The position numbers and the translations under genes were made by a program. A stretch of DNA of 64,000 bases, taken from positions 12,231,723 through 12,295,722 of the forward strand of contig NC_069124.1 of assembly GCF_026914265.1 (NCBI RefSeq). The letters are read 5' to 3'. Of this stretch, positions 37,401-52,102 are shown piece after piece; position 1 is the first letter of the stretch; each line of letters begins with the position of its first letter. The stretch comes from Mya arenaria. Lineage: Eukaryota; Mollusca; Bivalvia; Myida; Myidae. The notes below the pieces were generated by a model. It searched no databases, was not told where the DNA came from, and saw only the letters and a list, made by a program, of their open reading frames with translations.

Positions 37401-40400
37401 AGTTGTGATTCATAAGTAATGCTATAGGCATTGTTATACCTTTTGAAGATGGTGGCTTAATGCAAAACATTTCACCCGCAGGCCATACTTAAATACCATC
37501 ATGTTTATAGCCTGAATAATTTGAAATCATTTGAGATTGGTTTTCAAAAGTAATTATTTTCATGGTTAAACTCTTATGTAAAGGTTAGGGAAATGAACCT
37601 TTTAAAGGTAGCTTTCATGTTTGTTTTGGCAGGTGGGTAAGGCGCCAGATGGCAATCGAGCGGCCAGGGTCGTGTGGGCATGTGACATGAAATATCTTGT
37701 CGTCTCTGGCTTTGATAAGTAAATTCATTGTGTCTGTCTCTCTCTCAAGAGGTTGTGGGTTCAGTCCCCACCAGGGGTACTTTCTCATGACCTTTAAAAA
37801 GTCAGTATAAACTGAAAAAAGTGACCATGCAATGTAACAGTACTGTAAACTTCCCTATTAAGCATAAATACAATATTTTTATTGATGTCTTACGGTAAGA
37901 AAGTTACTATTTCAATAGTTTTTTATTTGTTTTAGCAGGTGAACTTTTTTAAGCAAATCTGAACGCTGATGTAATTGTTTTGTATAAAGGGTCAAATGTT
38001 TTGAAAGGGTTTATAATTAAGAGTTACCTAGTGATATAGGTGTTGGACTGTCACCAAAGTGGTCATTGTTGGATCCCCACCAGATAAATATTGACCTTTC
38101 AAAATGGACACCAGTACTGAATTTATTGAGAGTGATTCATATCTCACCTCATACATAAATTATGACATCTGATTGGTTAAGAGTGGTCAAATGCAATATG
38201 CCTCTGTATTATACCTCAAGATATGCAATGAAAACATAATAATCAGATATGTTTCAAAATTATAATATATTGTATCTTGATAAACCATGCATAAATAAGA
38301 CAGTATTAGCTTTTCAACAATCTTCTTCATTTATCCAACTTGTAGAAGGTTGATATTGCCACATATTGCACATTTCTAAAATCAAACCTGATGTATTGTG
38401 TATAATTAAGCTTCGCAAACAAGCTATTGAAAAACAAATGTTCATAATAAAAAAATATTCACAAATCATCTGAAAATTCCGTTATTCTTAATCCAGAGGT
38501 AATATTTTTATGCTACTTAATAAGATAAATGGTGAAAACTTGGCCAAGTGTGGGCTGAGATAAGTGAGATATAATCATTATCAGGGTACCAACGGTCAGG
38601 GAAGTCAAGGAAAAATGTCTGTTTTTCAGGGTCAGGGAAAAGTCCGGGAATATTTAATTTGGTAAGGGAAATGGGCGAGAGTCCGTGAAAAGTCTCTGAA
38701 ATTGGGAACCTGAGATTAAGGGCCGTGGAAACAATTTTTAAAACTGAAAAAATAAGGCTCAGGCATTTTCTTACTTTCTGGTTTATCCAAATACTTATAA
38801 AAATATTTTATTGGCACTATTTATTAAAAGGTGTTTCCCATCCTAAAGTTATTATCTATCTGCCAATACTCATAGATGACCAATTAAGCTCGTATGAACA
38901 CAAATATATTGGTCAGGGAAATTTGGATTTTGTCAATGAAAAGTCAGGGAATTTTATTTTCTATGATTTATCGGAACCCTGATTATGCTCTCTCCTGGTA
39001 TAAAACTCCTCTACATGTGTATATCCTATACACCCTCGAGTACTAACAGTGTACGGTAATTAATAATATAAATTTACAGCTGTCTTCAAAATAAAGCTGA
39101 AATAAATAAGTATAAACTAATTATCATAGCATTTATGAATAAAGATGTTGAAAAGTTGCCACTATATAATTCTTATCTTGGATTCTCTTTCTCACCTTCT
39201 CCACAGATCGAGTTTCAGACAGCTAAGTGTGTACTCCGTGGCGAATCTTGGAGATCCACTGCATGTTGTTGCCCTGGATGTTTCCCCGTCTTTACTGGTC
39301 CCCCATTATGATCTGGGTACCAGCACTGTCTTCCTCACCGGACGGGTAAAATGGCTTTAGTTGATTTGTTCCTTCAGTGTTTAAAATTTAGACTTTGGAG
39401 AATTTGAGTGGATCCTAATTAGTTTTTAGCTTATCTGATTTTTGAAAAAAATGACGAGCTATTGTCATCACTTGATTGTTGTAGTTGTCATTGTCATCAG
39501 AGGCGTTGGTTAAGTTTTGTGTTTAGGTCACTTATATGGAAACTATCAAAGCTATCACTTTGAAACTTGGGGAACTTGTTCATCTAATACCCTTTTTCAC
39601 ATTGTACCCTAAAGATGCTGAGTCTCACCAGTTTTTTTGGTAAAAAACATGAATTTTGATGGATTTTGGTTGATTTAGAGAATTGGATTCTTTAATTATT
39701 GTTGGATTGATTTCAAAGTGTTTCACAGACAATAAATGGATAATGAACTATCAAACGGGTTTTTGAGTCACACATTTGAAAGGGTAGGGGGGTATTTTAG
39801 CATTTTTGGATGTTGTAATTTTTAGCTTGTCTGTTTTTTTAAGTTTTGTGCTTGGATCACTTACATGCAAACTATCAAAGCCATCACTTTCAATATTTGG
39901 AATACCTGTTCACTATCAAATGTACAATATGAAATAAATAAACCGTAAAAGGATAAAATCAGCATCTGCAGGCGGTGCTCTTGTTGTGTCTTGCTATGAC
40001 TGGTTACCAGTTTGTGGGAAAATTATCTTTGTTTGAATCTTTTTTTCATTTGACATTGCAAATTCATATTTTTTTTGTTAAGAATTAAAGTTTTTGTGTA
40101 AAAATATGAAATTTATAACCTTTCTGACTTTAACCTTTTAACAGTTGATAAATTATCTTTTATCTTGATAATGCAACTAATAACTTGTGTCATACAAGTA
40201 TAAAAGTTTTCAAACCAACAAGATACAGCTCCCATGTTGAATTACGGTAATGATTTTTAAATGTCCTTAATTAAATTCTTAACACCAGTTTTGTGAGATT
40301 ATTTTTTTTGAATTTGAAGAAAAATAAAAAAAAGATGATGTTGTGTTGTTAAAGGATCATTTTATTCCAATCATTCATGTTCTTAGAAGATTTAATTTCA

Positions 40401-43211
40401 AGATGTTGAAAAGTTGTCAGTTTAAGAGTAAGATGGGTAAGACATAAAAGAGAAACTTCTGTCTTATCTCATTCAATAATGTTATATTTAAGGGTGACAG
40501 CTATATCCAGGCCTTTGAGGTATCTGAGGAATTCCCCCACCTGTTTCCCCTTACACCCATGAAACCTGAGGGCCAACACCAGGGTATGGCCCTGATGCCT
40601 GTAACCACATGTGATGTGCGGGCCGTGGAGATGGCCCGGATTTGGAGGCTTACCCAGACATCAGTGGAACCCATGTCAATTACAGTACCAAGGGTCAAGG
40701 TTGGCTTAATAAATTATAAATTTGCTAATGGTTTAAAATAACATGAATTTCAGCAATTTATACGTAAAGTTCTACCTACGTTGTAGATGTTGAATGCATG
40801 TTTATATACAATGATATACAACCCAAACGAGGGATTGTCAAAAGATCAAAGACTTTTTTTAAATTTCTGTTTAATGAGAAATGTGCAAGTTCTCTGCCAA
40901 TATCAATGGGTAAGGAAAGTGAATAATTGAAATTGTGTAGATGTTCATGAATTGATCTAAAGTGAATCATTATTGCTCATGAACTCACTTGGGTATAGAA
41001 AAAAGTTTTAATATTTCATATGTGCAATTTCACCTTGCAGACGGAGTATTTCCAAGACGACCTGTTTCCAGACACCCCACAGACTGGTTCACCAACAATG
41101 ACCAGTCAGGAGTGGTTAAATGGGGGAAACAAGCAACCAGTCAAAATATCCCTCAGACCAAAAGATATGAAACCATGTATGAAATATTTTTATTTTTTGC
41201 AAGGGAAGTAAATTCAAATGGATCAAGATTTGATACCAAGCTAGGGCTCTTTCTTGAAGCCTCTAATATTGAAAGTGCATGCTTCCCTTCCCTGGACAGA
41301 TGTAACATAAAAAAATGAAGTTAAAATAATTCTGTATGAACAGTTTAATTTTGGTACCATTAAGGGTACTGAAGTTGACATTTGATTGTTTTACCTTCCT
41401 GTAAAATAAAACAATGATAGGTGTTGTAAAATATACATTCTATCAAGTTAAATACAAGTAATATATGCAGTAGGTGAGGCCCCAGTAATGGCTAACAAGA
41501 CTGAACAGTCAATAGCGCACACTGAAATGTAAGTGGTGACTGGATGGTGGCTTCAAAGTCTGATCAGACTATGCCACACCCTTAACTATGCATGTTACAT
41601 ATTGTACATATTGCTATATATCTGCAGTGAGTGAGGCCCCAGTAGAGGCCCCTAAGGCGAGGAAGTATGACAGCTACAGCGCAGACACGTACAAGACAGA
41701 TGAACAGAAGAAAGAAGAGGTAAATCTTACTTATACTTTGTGCTCTTTTATGTCATTTTCAATGCATCACCAACATACACTAGCACATATTATCAATGGC
41801 ACATTCTGTCAGAAGAGAAAATGATGCGAAATAAGTGCTTGGCTGGTTTGGAAATCCACCAGTTGTAATTGGACTTCACCGCAGCAATCTACACCTCTGT
41901 TAGGAATGAAGCCCAACTGTGATTAAATCCATAATTAGAAAAGTTATAAAGCTGATTAGATGTAGAACAAAAATGTTCTTACTTTTGAGTTTAACTTCAA
42001 GCTCTCGAATATTTGCTATTAAACATTGGAAACATTTTTTCATCACTAGGGTGTTGTATATTCACATGTATTTTCAAATATGTTTCAATCTTATTTTAAT
42101 GGTGATTTTACAATATATATTTCATCCTAATGGATCAATATTTCCCTCTCCTATGTCAGCTCATCAGTGCGATGACAGATAAACTGGGCCAAAATGATGA
42201 ACCCCTGCCACAGGACAAATCCGAGGGGGTCGACTCTGATGAATGGGTAAATGCAATTCCTGAGATGAAGAGTAAAAGATTCTATGTTGCCATAAATGAA
42301 GAAGAAGAAAGAAATATTTTGCTCTCATGGCGTAACTTATGGTCATTAATTTCTTGCCCCAATTTCTCCAACAATCTTAATTCACTTATAAATAACACAT
42401 ACCATGCTCGACAAACTATTTTTGTTTTAATATATTTGAGTAATACTCTCCTTCTCAAGAGTTTTGAGACTGTTAAAGGGAATTTTCTGTAAGAAAATCA
42501 CAATAAACTCTTTTTTTCTTGTAAAATCAAATCTCAATAATTTAGCTGTGTAGTATGCTTGTTAACTTTTATGAAAATTGTATGTGAAATGTGTACAAGA
42601 CCATGTTACAATGATAAAACATCATATACAGTTCACATTAGATCTCAATTGTTAATACTTACGGTATTTAAAAATGTGACAGAAAAGTGCTCTATTTTGC
42701 CGAATAGAGTTACTAATGCTATTGAAAATCAAATTCTATTTTATTTTGATTTATAAACTTCCGATCAAATGCATAGCTGCGTGTTTTTGTGTGTGTTTTA
42801 AAGTAAGTAATCTAACTCATTTTCAAAAAAGTTAAAAACAAATTCCAACATAAAATATGTGAGCCAGTTCCTATTAATTCTTTTTAAGCTTTAAGGCCTG
42901 GCCCCAATTTCTCGAAACTTCTTAAGCTTAACAGGCTTAAGTTGCTTATTTCAATTAGCCAAAGTAAATACTTATAGTGATTTTTTGTAAATGAAAAATG
43001 GTTTATTGTGATAATCATAAAGATAATTCCTATCTAAAGTATTAAAACTTTTAAAGGAGTACATAAAACGAAAAATAATGAAAGACAAAAATAGTAGGTT
43101 TAGCTTAATCCTGTTATAAGGGACTTTAAGGGATAAGTTTGGAAAAATTGGGCCTGATGTTTAATACACTTGAATATTTGTGTTTGTTTTTCATTTCAGG
43201 AAGACTATTGA
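25432..43211 (+). CDS. CORO7: Coronin-7 (tandem beta-propeller coronin), complete, 26 coding exons
   Basis: Exons: 25432-25494, 25726-25819, 26902-26982, 27609-27679, 28122-28320, 28858-28982, 29486-29572, 29822-29904, 30457-30511, 30734-30791, 31769-31920, 32840-32935, 33703-33786, 33976-34156, 34731-34909, 35351-35459, 35981-36067, 36427-36569, 37289-37393, 37633-37718, 39207-39345, 40493-40699, 41041-41176, 41628-41719, 42160-42246, 43200-43211. They sum to 2811 nt (936 codons plus stop) in unbroken phase, against 925 residues in human. The first propeller, with its extension, is about residues 1-388 (start MAWRFKVSKYK; HGDLFPDT), the Pro/Lys-rich linker 389-476, the second propeller with extension about 477-873 (FQDDLFPDT), and the acidic tail ends EGVDSDEWEDY. 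Unlike short coronins it has no coiled coil. The family acts at Golgi and endosomes in actin control and membrane traffic. The Met chosen begins the conserved coronin signature. Confidence 0.96.
27240..27450. repeat. Degenerate GTATGCACATTRGTCA repeat in coronin-7 intron 3
   Basis: Two units about 110-120 bp apart share AACT(A/T)GGTATGCACATT(G/A)GTCA(G/A)G followed by TCAGTAG(G/A)TGACC. This text resembles other AGGTCA-rich degenerate repeats in the window (20520-21215, 44460-45090, 59230-59660). Non-coding. Confidence 0.45.
29050..29145 (-). mobile_element. tRNA-derived SINE fragment in coronin-7 intron 6
   Basis: On the minus strand a tRNA-like head ends in a good B box (GGTTCGATCCCC), followed by CTCTCAAAATGGACACCAG. 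The latter tail is shared with the plus-strand copy at 38010-38118 (CTTTCAAAATGGACACCAG), indicating one SINE family. Confidence 0.6.
29273..29450 (+). pseudogene. Two partial copies of coronin-7 exon 7 in the preceding intron
   Basis: 29273-29330 and 29391-29450 each resemble the first 60 bases of the real exon at 29486 (real GAGTGTGTGGGACATGAAGG; copies GAGTGTTTAGGACATGAGGG and GAGTGTGTCAGATATGAAAT). Copy 2 is preceded by TTATTCTCACCTG against the real TTATTCTCCCCAG, so the splice-site region was copied with it but the AG is lost. Copy 2 also has an in-frame stop. Both copies are broken and should be skipped. Confidence 0.75.
30131..30165 (+). pseudogene. Possible partial copy of coronin-7 exon 8 downstream of it
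   Basis: GATGAATGCAACATGTTCAG then AAAATACC resembles exon 8 text GGAATATGCAACATGCAGTC then AAAACCGT. It is short, so chance similarity is possible. Confidence 0.4.
30846..30992 (-). mobile_element. MITE of the GGTATTCAATATTGGTCT family in coronin-7 intron 10
   Basis: Reverse orientation relative to 3669-3890 and 43552-43700: starts GGGTGGTTTTCAATATGCAA and ends AGACCAATATTGAATACCAC. It keeps the ATCATTGACTTCA core. Length about 147 bp. Confidence 0.7.
31177..31768 (+). pseudogene. Ladder of five partial copies of coronin-7 exon 11 ahead of the real exon
   Basis: Copies begin near 31177, 31313, 31466, 31553 and 31663; the real exon begins at 31769. The last three each follow a polypyrimidine tract plus AG and begin ATACTGCGGAGCATAC, ATACCCTTGAGCATAC and ATACAGTGGCGCATAC (real ATACCGTGGAGCATAC). 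Each copies the 3' splice region and about 60-80 bases of exon, then passes straight into the next copy without a 5' splice site. The three closest units are 87, 110 and 106 bp apart; the two outer ones are more decayed. Use of any of them would lead to a stop within about 30 codons or to abnormal joining. Confidence 0.85.
35560..35600 (+). pseudogene. Possible relic of a WD-repeat exon before coronin-7 exon 17
   Basis: After TTTGAATAAG the sequence reads DTSKFRVWDQA then a stop, like a WD-repeat strand and similar in position to exon 17's NAKVYVWEIP. Short; could be coincidence. Confidence 0.35.
36783..37150 (-). mobile_element. Two-hairpin dispersed element, copy 2, in coronin-7 intron 18
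   Basis: Reverse orientation of 10300-10690. Hairpin B lies at 36783-36955 (CATTATAAGGATTGGCCAGT arm and its complement), hairpin A at 37066-37142 (GGTCCATATTATA / ATATGGACCGCTGACATCAT). The spacer keeps the complement of ATTAGCTTTGTTAAATAAAA. The outer edge beyond hairpin A (complement of GATCTAGTTTTATGA) also matches copy 1. Confidence 0.75.
37730..37815 (+). mobile_element. tRNA-derived SINE-like fragment next to a coronin-7 splice donor
   Basis: GTGGGTTCAGTCCCCACCAG is a B-box-like segment, followed by a short tail ending GACCTTTAAAAAGTCAGT. It starts about a dozen bases after the exon 20 donor (37718/37719). Confidence 0.45.
38010..38118 (+). mobile_element. tRNA-derived SINE fragment in coronin-7 intron 20
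   Basis: TTACCTAGTGATATAGGTGT (degenerate A box region), TTGGATCCCCACCAG (B box) and the tail CTTTCAAAATGGACACCAG shared with 29050-29145. Confidence 0.6.
38581..38982. mobile_element. TIR element with GTCAGGGAA repeats in coronin-7 intron 20
   Basis: Left end TCAGGGTACC and right end GGAACCCTGA are inverted repeats. The interior near both ends is made of short GTCAGGGAA / AAAGTCNGGGAA units. The plus-strand frame at 38725-38982 has no domain and reads through to the right end. Confidence 0.55.
39430..39960. repeat. Degenerate repeat pair in coronin-7 intron 21
   Basis: TTAGCTTATCTGATTTTTGA and TTTTTAGCTTGTCTGTTTTT start two units about 390 bp apart. Each continues with TAAGTTTTGTG(T/C)TT(A/G)G(G/A)TCACTTA and ACTATCAAAGC(T/C)ATCACTTT. 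No coding content. Confidence 0.5.
41471..41505 (+). pseudogene. Partial copy of coronin-7 exon 24 in the preceding intron
   Basis: TATATGCAG then TAGGTGAGGCCCCAGTAATG resembles the real acceptor and exon start TATCTGCAG then TGAGTGAGGCCCCAGTAGAG at 41628. The acceptor AG is intact, but the copy carries a stop and has no 5' splice site. Confidence 0.7.
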
Positions 43212-43551
43212 GTCTCAAGATGGTGCTAGCAGCCATTAGTGCAATAATAGGTTTTGCTTGATCTTCTGATAATACTTGTAATGACTTTTATTTGCCACGC
43301 TCAATTTGCTAACTTTTTGCCCACCAACAATCATTGACGTTCTTAAATAAGATTTGAAGATGTGTATTTGAACAAAAAATGTTCTTGTATGTGATTTTAC
43401 AGACAGGAGTGTTACCATAGCATTGAAAAGAAATGTTAAATATGTGTTCAGGCATTGCAATCTAAAACAATACTGGTAATATCTTCTCAGGGTATTATAC
43501 CTCATTGCCTTGTGTAGTAGTAGCTTTAAGAGTGACATTTTCAACAACGCC

Positions 43552-43700
43552 CAGGGGTGGTATTCAATATTGGTCTTGACTGGATCAAAGAACAAGGTAG
43601 CCAATCGGATTACGTGGTATAAATAACGGACCAATCCAATGAATGAAGTTCATGATGTATGACCATAAGATTTACTCAAGCTGCATATTGAAGACCAACG
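43552..43700 (+). mobile_element. MITE of the GGTATTCAATATTGGTCT family in the coronin-7 3' UTR
   Basis: Starts AGGGGTGGTATTCAATATTG and ends CTGCATATTGAAGACCA. The core ATGAATGAAGTTCATGATGT matches the other copies at 3669 and 30846. Confidence 0.72.
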
Positions 43701-43941
43701 ATGTCACTCAGTTTTATGACCAGGGGTATTGTACATGTACATTGTTTTACTGCTGTCCAAACTTTTGTGTTTCTCAAGCTATAGATTTCATACCCTTTAT
43801 TGGACTAGACTTACACATTCCACTGTTCTGGCTTTACTATTTTTTTTAATTCAGTATTTTATTATCATTTTTATAACACATGTATTACATATTGTTCTTT
43901 ATACATGACCTAAATCTTTAAGTATGCATATCTGTGATCTT

Positions 43942-43947
43942 AATAAA
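43942..43947 (+). terminator. Candidate coronin-7 polyadenylation signal
   Basis: AATAAA, about 730 bases after the stop codon and followed within 40 bases by a T-rich stretch. It is the first full AATAAA I would choose in this 3' region. Confidence 0.5.
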
Positions 43948-43965
43948 TGTCACACTTACAATAAT

Positions 43966-45560
43966 TAAAGTGTTTATATTCGATAGATGTGTGTTGTTGA
44001 TTGATTCACTGGGTACTGTACATAATTGCATACATGTTAACTATGTTTAATGTAATAAGTTCTTTATCAATTTGAGTGTTTTGATTAAGTATATCAAGGA
44101 CATTAAGTATGCAAAAAGATGCAAGATTATAATTCCATCTTGACCGGTTCCCTAAATGTAAGATTTTAAGCCTTGTTGTTCGTAAATAATCTCGAATGCA
44201 ATCCAAACAAAATTTTTAGAACATTTCTATTAAGTTTCACGAGTTTAGGTCAAAAGAGTAGCACTTGTCAAAAGATTTCCAGCACAGTTAGTCGAGGGCA
44301 ATAACACGGCTTGGAGTGTTATCTGGCCCAAAACATTGGGTTCATTATTGGTGGGTCATTAACTGAACAATATGCCTTGTAAGATTTCTTATGACCAGGA
44401 TAAATTCTGTATTCTATTTATGATATTTGTGCTGCAAAAAATTACAATTCAATAAGCATATATACATTGCAAATGTCAGTATGTTGGGTCTGATGGTCTA
44501 TGGGTATGCACAATAACTTCACAATGGCTTTACCTAGGACCATTAAACTTAAGTGGTAGGGTGCCCTTGATCAGTAGCTGCCCCTTTTGTTTAAGGGCTG
44601 AGTAGGTCAAAAGTCACAGCAAACCCTGTTTTTGAATACTGGCAGTCGATAACTTGGAAAATTTTATGTCAGACCATGAAGCTTCAGCGATAGGTTCTTT
44701 TGACTAATATATGATCGGTATTGTTTTTGAGATCAGGCTGTTGAATTTCAATTTTCTGAATCTTTGTGTAACCAATTATAATCAATGCAGTTTTGATCAG
44801 TAGATGACCTCGATTGTTTTGCAGGTCATTTGGTCACAGTCAACAGTCTTCTGAAAACTTTGCCCTTTTAATTTCTTGAGAATGGTTTGACCTAGGACCA
44901 TAAAACTTCAGTGGTAGGATGCAATTGGCCATCAGATAACACTTTTTTTAAATGAGTAGGTCAAGGGAAAAGGAGGCAGTCAACAGACATGGATTTATGA
45001 CAATGTAGTTCATAGGTCTATATATTTGTAATCTCTTTCTTCTGAAGACTTGTGTAACCATAAATAATCAATGCATTTCTTGAAACTTCTTCAAACACCT
45101 CAATTCAATCATGCACGTTTTTTTTTCACAAAGCAGCACTCAGGGGACTTAGTGTCTGACAAACATATCTTGTAAATATGACTGGTTTTGAAATTCTTTC
45201 AAAATTAAGCAACAATATTAATTGCCAAACAACACATAACACCAGTTAAAATTATTTAGATTTTATTATCATATTTTCTTTTTTTTGTAAAAACATACAT
45301 TAATAATTGCAATGATGAGAAAATAAACAGTAAAACATGAACACTAGACTAGGTTCCTGTGTGCAGACAAAGATTATTTTGATTTTATTTCTTTTTCCAA
45401 ACCAATAATGGCACCAGATTTAACTGTTTATACAATTTGAACACTAAGATTTTGCAGCTAAATAATTCTCATGAGATTGAATATTAAGAAAATTTAAATA
45501 TTAACAAAATAGAGAGAATGGTCATCAGACAATTGTTTATAACTGGTTAATTCTTTCGTT
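43966..45560. other. Intergenic space between convergent genes; degenerate repeat at about 44460-45090
   Basis: Between coronin-7 and UFM1, which are tail to tail. Two units about 350 bp apart share TGG(C/T)TT(T/G)ACCTAGGACCAT(A/T)AAACTT(A/C)AGTGGTAGG(G/A)TGC and GAGTAGGTCAA(A/G). Both genes' poly(A) sites should fall at the edges. No gene seen. Confidence 0.5.
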
Positions 45561-46167
45561 TTTTGCTGTAAATATTTTATTTTTTTGGCAACACTTTATG
45601 ACTTTGAACAAGACCTGGAGACATACTGGTAGTTCTCCAATTTCTATCAACCCCATTTTAGTATCTACATGGTAATAAGTACATATTAAAGTATGGCCTA
45701 TCTACTTTAACAACCAGTGTTCCAAATAAATACAATTTAAAATGTACATCAAAATCTACACAATTGGTCAATAGTTATTATTGCAAAGTTAAAATAATAA
45801 ATTATCAGGAATATCAACAGAATAAACTCAAAATATTACTTTCCTCCAATAACTAGAATTTTAGCAATATCATATATTTCAGCGCTGAAAAATTACCTTT
45901 GCTTTAATCATGTGTAAATGTAAATATTCTTAAACATTAAAAAAGTTGAAAATATCTATACCTGTGAGAGCAGTGTTGGAAAGCGCAATATTTTAAAATA
46001 AAAAGGTCACCTTTAAACTTAACAACTGAAAAAAAGAACACATGTTTGTTTCCATCATTTAAAACTCTTAAACTAAAGATCATGTGTTGCTATTTGATCT
46101 TGTCTACCTCTGCTGACTGGTGGTACAATAATTAGAATATCCTAGATGATTATGTACAGCACTGATT

Positions 46168-49945
<3,778 letters not shown>

Positions 49946-51340
49946 TTTGTCGCCTACTATTTGACACGTTGTGCAACCCGGAAGTAAACAAAGATGTAAG
50001 TTTTCCGGAAGACCTCGGTTTTTATCATTCAATTGTACGGAGCAGTCAATACTTTTCATAGCTATATTAGTGAGCTCACCGCGTGATAGTCTGGAGTTCC
50101 TTCCCCTTGCTCTATTTGGGCATTTCAGTAAGCAGCTTGTGTACCAGACAAACAACGGTAGTACTCCAGATAAAAAGTACTATTCTCTCCATGTGCTCCG
50201 GTTCCGCTTGTTCTGCAACCATATTAGATTGAAATTGATAAAAAAAATCGAAGTCATTGAATGCCATTCTTAAATAGGAATGCGTTAAAATTATGATAAT
50301 CGACCAGCTAAGCATGCAATGCAGCGTTCAATTAGAAAAAGGCTGTGCACCGTCCAGTAGCTGACTGGATAATTCCGATATTGCGGAGCTGGCAAAGAAG
50401 GTTTGCCTGCCGCAAGAAGAGAGGGAAGATCTGATAGTATTTTTATATAGAAACGTTACACTAATATTACATGTATGGTACCGACAATCATTTCTAAAGG
50501 ATCTCATTTTGGACCTTTTTATGTTAATATTTTTCATAAATGTATATATCTTCTTTATACACTTAATTGTGTGTCTACTGAATTTCAAGAGTAACTATTT
50601 TACTTAAAAGTTATGTGCATATATCTGTATATTAAAGAATGCTACACTATGTACATGTATGTCAGGCAGTCGAAGCTCACAGTAAATGTTATTCAGGATC
50701 TGTCTTCATAAATTATCCTAATGAAAATGTTCAGCTTATTTAACATTTTCTTTTTTATTACAACGATTGTTTTACATAAAATTATTCATATACATTTATT
50801 ATTTATGTATTTGTCTTGCTTATTTACAAATGTAAGTGTACAAACAATATATGGTATTCCATTTAGATTCAACTTAGTAAAAAGAAGATTTTCGTCTAAG
50901 TTGAAAATATCCACTGAGATGCTGTAGGAATACTGTCCCAGGTACACAATTAATTTTATTTTGCAGTTATCCTACATGTAGTTTTACGCAGGTAAAGAGT
51001 GATCATCGGACTCGATAGTATAATTGATCATAAAAAAACTTGTTTTCATCGTCTCCGGTTATCTTAGGCCACCTGCCGTCCGTCTTACAAACTCTGAGAT
51101 TGTTGAAGCGTAAACGCTTGGTTTTATGAAGAAAAATATCATCTTTTTCAATATCTAGTTTGGTGATGCTCTTGTGCATCACTATTTTTCAATTAAAAGG
51201 TACGACGTGTTTATCCCAGAACATGGTATTTTGAGGAGGATAGTCGAAATCGGTTGTGGACAATAATGATAAAAAATAACACAAAATAACATTGCATGAT
51301 CTATTTCAAAAGCACATGTAATTTACAAATTGTGATATAC
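49946..51340. other. Intergenic between divergent UFM1 and the sushi gene
   Basis: Contains the UFM1 5' UTR start (about 49946-50010) and its promoter side. Open frames on either strand (49940-50315) overlap each other and show no domain. The rest is AT-rich and without recognisable genes. Confidence 0.4.
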
Positions 51341-51344
51341 TGAT

Positions 51345-51615
51345 CGCATATTCGACTGACCAATCGACCTCCCGACTGATCGATCGACCTCCCGACTGAC
51401 CAATCGACCACCCGACTGACCAATCGTCCTCCCGACTGACCAATCGACCTTCAGACTGACCAATCAACCTCCCGACTGACCCGTCGACCTCCCGACTGAC
51501 CAATCGACCTTCCGGCTGACCAATCGACCAACCGAACGATCATTGACCATTCGATTGACCAATTGACCTTCCGATTGACTAATCGACCATCCGACTAACC
51601 AGTCGATCACCCGAC
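51345..51615. repeat. 20-bp minisatellite (about 13 units)
   Basis: Unit is CTCCCGACTGACCAATCGAC, with C/T and A/T substitutions. Minus-strand frames through it spell QSGGRLVSREVDWSVG-like repeats but have no signs of a gene. It ends about 490 bp before the sushi gene's start codon. Confidence 0.9.
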
Positions 51616-52102
51616 TGGCCGACATGCCGTCGGGTTGTCGACCCCAATAAATATAAATATACAATATCGACGGAAAGCTACACCTGGTGTATATGTATCA
51701 ACACAAAGATAGTTCGAAGAGCTATTTTTTAAACAAATAAAACAACGTATGTATACATTGAATGTACATGCATGCCCTTTCTGTAAAGTAGTTAAATGAG
51801 ATATGATTTATGAATGAAGTTATTTAAATACTTATTCATGCTAATTATTATCATGATTATTAAGAAATATTTAAGTTCAAAATGGATTTTTATTTAAACT
51901 TAATGAATAGTGAAATCAATCAATGGAAATTGGGTATGAACGCTATACACGATATGATCTCAAATGTCATTCTTTTGTTTTAGGTTGGAGTCATTCAGAA
52001 CAATGACAGTAGGCATAGTTAAAGGAATCACTTCTGTTGTGACTATTGTCGGACTTCAATACATTAGAAACATGACAGTAAAAGTAAAAACGATTTTCTA
52101 AA

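Larger units (their letters stand above)
43212..43965 (+). other. Probable coronin-7 3' UTR
   Basis: Follows the TGA at 43209-43211 and ends near a canonical AATAAA at 43942-43947. It contains a MITE (43552-43700), so a mature transcript would carry its inverted ends. The UTR extent is inferred. Confidence 0.5.

Noticed and set aside
43236-43634. 132-codon minus-strand frame
   Set aside because: Antisense to the coronin-7 3' UTR and crossing into a MITE; no domain.
50328-50588. Small gene between UFM1 and the sushi gene
   Set aside because: 86-codon frame with no start context, no domain and no splice-supported neighbour.
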